Made by a program: the position numbers and the translations under genes
Part shown: one piece after another, positions 58,310 to 64,000 of the stretch
How the letters are laid out: each line of letters begins with the position of its first letter
Numbering within the stretch: position 1 is the stretch's first letter
Notes under the pieces: model-generated
Told to the model about the DNA's origin: nothing
Databases searched by the model: none
The model's input: the letters and a program-made list of their open reading frames with translations, nothing else
NCBI RefSeq assembly: GCF_900496995.4
Contig: NC_044019.1
Coordinates: 496,001 to 560,000 of the forward strand
DNA from: Aquila chrysaetos chrysaetos
Taxonomy: Eukaryota > Chordata > Aves > Accipitriformes > Accipitridae
Direction of reading: 5' to 3'
Length of the DNA stretch: 64,000 bases

Positions 58310-58949
58310 CCCGGGCCGCAGCCTGTCACTCTGGCACCGCCGCCGCCGGTGACGCTTTTCCCGATGGGGGCCGCGCCTGCGCGCTCGGCGAAGCCCCCAC
58401 GGGCTCCGCCGAGCGCGCAGGCGCGGCCCCGCCCCCCTCCGCGGCCCCTCCCGTCAGGCTCCGCGGTGGGCGCGGCGCTCCCGTCGGGCCGTGCGCGGCC
58501 GGAAGCGGAAGTGAGTGCGCTGGTAATCATGGTGCCGCTGGGGTGGGGAAGGAGGTGCCGCCGCTGCCGGGAGCTCGGTGAGCGCGGCGGTGGACGAGGC
58601 TGGAGGGCGGCGGGGCCGCGTGTCGGGGGCCGGGCTGGGGGTCGGAGCGGTCCCCGCGCAGGCGCTGGCTAGCCGGTTCTGTCACTCCGCGGGGCGGGGC
58701 GGCGCGGCAGTCCGGGGCCGGGCCGGGGTAGCGCCGCGCTCGGGGAGGGGACGCCTTCCCTGGCCCGCGGGGCCGGGGCCGCGCCGCTCGGCCCGGCACC
58801 CCTGAGGCTGGGTGGGCGGCTGGGGCGGCGGGGCAGCTGCGCTGCCGCGCGGCGCTGTGCCTGTGAGCGGAGCGGGGCCTGGCCTGGCCCGGCCCGGCCC
58901 GGCCGGGGCAGAGCCGGCTGACCCGCCGCCGCCCGCCCTTCTGTTGCAG
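58310..58949 (+). promoter_or_regulatory. MTF1: MTF1 CpG-island promoter, non-coding exon 1 and intron 1
   Basis: A CpG-dense block starts about 100 bases after the INPP5B poly(A) signal. It holds adjacent ETS-type sites at about 58499-58513 (CCGGAAGCGGAAGTG). A donor GTGAGC follows 58577 and pairs with the TTGCAG acceptor ending at 58949, which makes a non-coding exon 1 and a 372-base first intron. The transcription start is not determined. A large hairpin-forming inverted repeat lies at 58367-58430. Confidence 0.75.
58367..58430. repeat. Near-perfect inverted repeat in MTF1 promoter
   Basis: 24-bp perfect arms at 58367-58390 and 58407-58430 are followed inward by one mismatch and a further 5-bp pairing (58392-58396 with 58401-58405) around a 4-base loop. 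Each arm carries an NRF1-like GCGCCTGCGC or its complement. Confidence 0.93.
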
Positions 58950-58997
58950 ATGAGTCGTTACGGTCTAAGCTCACGATATCGCACTGAGAGGCGGTGA
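58950..58997 (+). promoter_or_regulatory. MTF1: Upstream ORF of 15 codons in MTF1 5' leader
   Basis: Exon 2 begins with an ATG that opens a 15-codon frame ending in TGA at 58995-58997, three bases before the MTF1 ATG. After splicing the context would be weak (T at -3), so leaky scanning is likely. The main ATG at 59001 has a good context (GCC before, G at +4). Confidence 0.6.
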
Positions 58998-59000
58998 GCC

Positions 59001-59415
59001 ATGGGGGAGAACAGTCCCGAAGGCAACATTATCTACTATGAAGTAGAGGAAGACGATTTAACCCAAGATGACAATATGATGAGGTTTGCTGATAAAAACG
59101 GGCTGGTTTCTTCGTCACCTGGGACGGTCTATGACAGGACAACTGTTCTAATAGAGCAGGACCACAGCGTGTTGGAAGATGACGAGGATGAAGGACAGTG
59201 TGGTGATCACTTGCCTTTTTTACCAGAGGGTCATGAAGAAGGATTTCATTTAATAGCAGATCATGAAGGAATGTCCCAGGGTTATGTGCAACATATTATT
59301 TCTCCAGATCAGATTCATCTAACGATAAATCCTGGTTCAACTCCTATGCCAAGAAATATCGAAGGAGCAACGCTCACTTTGCAGTCTGAATGCCCAGAAA
59401 ACCAAGCTTAAAGAA
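59001..59415 (+). CDS. MTF1: Metal regulatory transcription factor 1, first coding exon (partial, apparent frameshift)
   Basis: This is the N-terminal acidic region of MTF-1, recognisable by [30 protein letters not shown] and [23 protein letters not shown]-1 is the zinc-sensing, six-finger nuclear activator of metallothionein genes through metal response elements. The finger exons are outside the window. The exon should run to the GTAAGT donor after 59415 with phase 0, but the frame as given meets TAA at 59409-59411. An AAAA run at 59398-59401 appears to carry one extra base: with three A's the end would read SECPETKLKE, as in other vertebrates. Sequencing or assembly error is the simplest explanation; a real truncation is possible. 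Start chosen for conservation and Kozak context. Confidence 0.9.
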
Positions 59416-62400
59416 GTAAGTAGCTAAATGTGATTCTGAATTTTATGCTAATTGTGAGTGCTTTTTCACCTGGTGATCTTAAATGCTTTGAAAATGTGTT
59501 TCTCTACAGCTGTTTGCTGGGAGGTGACAGAAGTTTCCCTTGTTCTTAAAGGTTACTGTATAGTGGAGTGAATTGCACTCCATTAAATCCGCTGGTACTT
59601 TTAGCGATAGTACTGCTTTGTGCTGCTAGGCATAACTGTTTCCCACAGTCGCTTTAGTGGGTCAGCAGCAAAGTTGTGAGCGTCATCAGTTTTCACTCTA
59701 ATGTCCTGCTGCGTTCTGGTGAAGCAGCCAGGAAGCAGTTTTTGACAAGCGGTAACACACTAGATAGCAGGAGAATACGGTACTGAAGAGGCGTTTGTAT
59801 TAGTAGCTTGTGTGATTTTAGCGGTCTTTCCTTTTTCTTTTGGTTGGGCAATTATTTCCTGAGTTCAGAGATAACTAAAAAGAACATGAATTCTCTTATT
59901 CTGTGGTTATTCTGTGTTATTCTTGAGAAAAGGGCATCCAAGTTACAGGTTAAATTCCAGACTGTTGGCGGTAGTTAAAGTATGAAACTTAAGATGTCAA
60001 ACTTAAAAGGACTTGTAGTTTTATTGTGTCACTCACAGGGGAACTGTGAGAAGAAAATAAGGAAACCTTTAAACTACTGTCTGTTGTATTTTGAAAGATT
60101 AAGTCAGTTTACCTATTTAAAATGGCGGTTACTTTTGAATTCTGTTTCCTTAACTAATTCTACCTGCATGCAAAGTGCTGAGGGCTTGTACAGCCTGACT
60201 TGGGATTCTTGCTTTTAGGTGCAAAAGCAATGCAAAGTTGACTGAAATATCAACACAGTGACAACTCTGTGATCCTTTTTTGGCCCTTCTAAGTTAAATA
60301 AGGGATGATCTGTACAAGTGTCTGTGCTAGTATCGGTGGTAGTAGTATCAACTACTTGTGTAACTGATATTCGGTGTCAGAGAGAATTGCAGAAATGAGC
60401 CCTTGCTGAGAAAGGGAGCTGGGTTTGAATGCTCTGAATAATTTAGATTGGCAGGGAACCTTCATTATTGCTCGCTCGGCAGTGAGGAAATGGGGCTGTA
60501 GGAGGTCAGCTCTGCACTTATGAAACTTCTGCACTGAGGTTTGTTCAATAAGCCCATTTAAGTCTAAGGAACTCCTTTTGCTCAGTTGTTATTCATATTA
60601 GCAGCTGCTGTATCCTACCTTCTTAGCTGCTAAAATATTTAATTTTTCTATGTCAGTCATATCAGTACTTTCTTTTTGTAGGATAATAAGCTTGCAATCT
60701 GTAGTGTCTGAGAACAGTTTGTACTAGCTTAACAGGTGTTGATGACTGCATATGCAATTAAATTGACTATTTCTTCACCCCTCCTTTTTAAAAAAGGCTT
60801 GTAAGACCTGGAATTTCCTAATGAAATCCTTTATCTGAACTTATTTTCCATCTCTTGAGTTAATTTTCTGGGGCAGGGAGGAGTTACACTATAATTTGAG
60901 TGCAGTGGAAATAAGCCCTAAGCATATGTGACACTCTTCCATCTTGTAAAAGCCCTTTTTGTCCAGCTGTTTCAAATGCTTGATAAGTTGTCTGGAGAGG
61001 TGGAGGGGAAATCTCTAAAACCCCTGAACATTTGGCTCATCTCTAAAAGTCACCAGTCCAATTCTTTGGGACTTCCAAAACATCTGTAGCAGTTCTAACA
61101 CTTGAGATAACTGTTTAAAAGACTTAAATCTTCAGGTCAGTCTTAGACATTTATGAAGCAAAAGAGGGTTTTACACTTCGTTAATTACCTTTAACTCCCT
61201 TTTGTTATACTTCTCTCACTAGAATTCTGTCTGTAAGAATAAATGTGATTATAGTCTTATGTTTCAAATTAATTAATTTTTTTGTTCAATGATGACAGAA
61301 ATATTAGCAGTTTAAGGGGAATCTTGTAAACTCAAGATAACTTAAAGGCAAACTGAGCAGTTTAAGTAGGCTTTGGCACAGTGTGTCAGGCTCTGCTTTT
61401 GACAGTCTTGTTGATTTATTGGACAATTAGTTCCTATCTCTAAGGTAAATGCTTAATTAAGACTCTTCCAGCTTCCCTGTGGTGCATCTCCTTGGGAGAG
61501 ATGGCACACTGTCCTTTGCAAAAAGCATACGTGATGCAGCCACAGCCTTTGTCTTCAAAGCAACTTGTTTCTGTACACTTCGTATCCTAGGCATCTGTGT
61601 TTTTTCCTGTGCTGCCATGTTTCTTTTTTGTTGTTGCTTGCATATGACGATAGTCTTGAGTACTTGCTGCTGTAACTCTGAGTCTTTCATGTTCAATATC
61701 TCTACATAATTTTATGTGTATAATCAGTGCTTATTTGATGTGCTAATGTTCCTAACGTGAAGAGAGAATTAATGCTTTGCTGCTTTACAGAAAGTTTTGT
61801 TTTGCTTAGAACATGGTGGTAGTATTGCTTCTGTCTGCAGTATCCTTCTCAGAATAATTTGTGAAATAAAGACTTGGCCTTTGAGAAAAGGGTGAGCACT
61901 GCAAGGCCTTTGTCATAGTTCAGGCCATTAAACTGAAAGTGTTACTGCTATCTTCCTTTAAATATGTGCATTGGCAGCTAGGAACCAAATCCTTAATCTA
62001 TAATTAGCAGTCTCCTTTTCTTTCACTTTCTAGACCTACATGTAAACACCTAGAAAGCTTAATAGACTCCTCACTTGATTTTTAGGTAGTTCATGCCTGT
62101 GTCAAATCACTTGTGTATTACAGGAAGTACTGTGGAGAATGTCCTGAATGCAGTATGTAAAATGTTAATTTCCAGCTGCCTTAAAACTCTAACAGGGAAC
62201 ATTTACTTTAGTACTGATGCAGAAATTGTACTTAATCTGATGATCCCTGGTGAAGATAACGTGCCCCTTCTCATCTAATAAAATGTACTTTTTGACCTTG
62301 TGTCTGTGTGTTACCAGTCTGTGCTCTTGTGTTTTGGCTGACTCAACACAGCCAAACTTCTTAATTATGTTGTAACTGTATTGTAATGCTTGGATATTTA

Positions 62401-64000
62401 TTGATAACTTTTACCTGATTTGACCTATAAATTAAGGGCAAGTTGCTTTACAGTAAAATTACTGTTTCCTTCTCTGTGTGGTGCTTCTAATAATGCTAAG
62501 TGACTAGATAAAAATGTGAACACTTCCAAAATCTTTTCCTCTTCAAGTTACTGTTGGTCATATCATCTAGATCATTTGCTCATTCTAAACACTTGATGTT
62601 TTTACTCTTTCCTCTTCTTACTGTCTTGTACAAAATCAAGGGAGAATCAGATGCAAACATTTAACAGCTGGTTTTGGTGTAGTGTACCACTTCCATTGCT
62701 TTAGCATACATGGATTTCTTGACTAGTAAATCTGTAGTAAGTTAAATGCTTTATAGTAAACCTTGGATTGCAGGAGGAAAAAGATTTAGGGAGAATTTTC
62801 TCTGTATTGTGAATTTCATGGTAGGCTGCCAAGTCATGAGTCCAAACATGATGTTTTCCTACATGTTCTTGTATGAATTAATGGCGTTTCCTGTACTTAG
62901 GGCAGCCTGGGTAACTACTGTCTACAGAAATAAGGAGAAAACAGTGTATCTTAAATAAAATATAGTATCAAAAGAATCTGAATTAATATCTCCTAACTAG
63001 CTTTTTTTCTTAGATTATTTAAAGCTGTTAGTGAAGTGTAGAGTAGGTCCTCTTCCCCATCTGTTTTATAAAAACAAAACAAAACCACAAAAAAAATCCA
63101 CAGTCTCCCTTGTTAGGTGGGAATGTAGAGAAAATTGGAAGAAATGGCCCTTCAACAGGGCAAGATATTTTGAAAAGAAAAGTTTTTGGGTTTTGGCAGT
63201 AAGTCTCCTGAACTGTAGTTTTTAAAAAGCCCCATAGTATGGGTAATTTTCTGCCAGTCTTACTGGGGCAAAATGCTTTTTTATACATGTTCTTTCTCCA
63301 TACTCTGTAATTTCTTTCTGCTATCCTTTCTTCCCCTACTATATTTTGCAATAGCTAAATATTTTTCATGGTAGTTACAATTCTGTGGGATAATGCTGCT
63401 TCTCAACTGTCATGTGAAATTGGAAAAGCATGGAGAACTATTTCCTGGACATGTAATTGTCTGTTCAAGTCTGCATTTGAGAGTAAAGTGTCTCCCTAGA
63501 TTAATAGAGTAGTAAGATAAGTGTTGATGATAAATAGCTTGGAATACTCATCTCCATTTAGCAATATGCTGTTAGCATCACCTATATATGAGAGGCAGGA
63601 ACTGAATTCAGTACTAGTCAAAATGAAAACTGCTTCTAGTTATTTTATAGTGGTCGTATGTCTTGCTAGCTTTATAGTTAAGATATTTCTATGCTCTGTA
63701 TAAGGATCTCTTTTAGATGTCTAACCTGCTTTAATATTCTCCAAATACTAAGGTTTTATCAAAGGAAGGCGAAGGTAGATGCCAGTCTGTTGTTGTGCTA
63801 TCAACAAGAGACTACAGATTAAGACTACACAAGAAATTACTCAACTCCTATATACTCAGATTTTGTAAAGCTTTCTTAAAGGGGTCCTGCTGGCATATTT
63901 GTCCCCTACAAAACAGGTTGGAAGTAACTGAAAGACTTTATTTCTTTCTCCTTATGGAGAGCCATTGAGAACCCAAATTATACCTGGTATGAGTTTGTGC
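59416..64000 (+). other. MTF1: MTF1 intron following the first coding exon
   Basis: The interval is A/T-rich. I find no zinc-finger exon in it (no sequence encoding the RYQC...FEGC start of finger 1) and no recognisable transposon or RNA gene. It is read as a long intron continuing beyond the window. Confidence 0.75.

Overview
This is a stretch of a vertebrate, almost certainly avian, nuclear genome. Genes are split into many short exons with GT-AG introns and CpG-island promoters. The interspersed repeats I recognise are a 5'-truncated CR1 LINE end and an ERVL-like solo LTR of the kind common in birds. Gene order FHL3 - SF3A3 - INPP5B - MTF1, all on the + strand, matches the human 1p34 neighbourhood. 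It is the reverse complement of the human orientation.

Layout: 1-9102 is upstream or 5' intronic DNA of FHL3 with no recognisable gene. FHL3 (coding 9132-12143, five coding exons, 279 aa) is complete. 12351-20300 is GC-rich intergenic DNA. SF3A3 (coding 21056-29433, 17 exons, 501 aa) starts in a CpG island with clustered ETS sites and carries a solo LTR in intron 8. Between SF3A3 and INPP5B lies an eight-exon gene (33341-36628, 306 aa) that I do not recognise from the human locus. It encodes a secreted or GPI-anchored protein with two tandem Ly6/uPAR (three-finger) domains and a coding 18-bp minisatellite giving six N-glycosylation sequons. INPP5B (coding 40060-57930, 22 exons, 864 aa) is complete, has two clear U12-type introns and a probable internal CpG-island promoter. 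MTF1 begins at 59001; only its first coding exon is in the window and 59416-64000 is intron.

The four conserved genes do unrelated jobs: LIM scaffold, U2 snRNP splicing factor, phosphoinositide phosphatase and metal-responsive transcription factor. They are linked by synteny, not by pathway. The items most worth following up are the double three-finger gene with its glycosylation-sequon minisatellite, an apparent 1-base frameshift at the end of MTF1 coding exon 1, the absence of the C-terminal CaaX box from INPP5B, and a near-perfect 30-bp-stem inverted repeat in the MTF1 promoter. All exon boundaries were read by hand from splice consensus, reading phase and remembered family sequences; no alignment was run.
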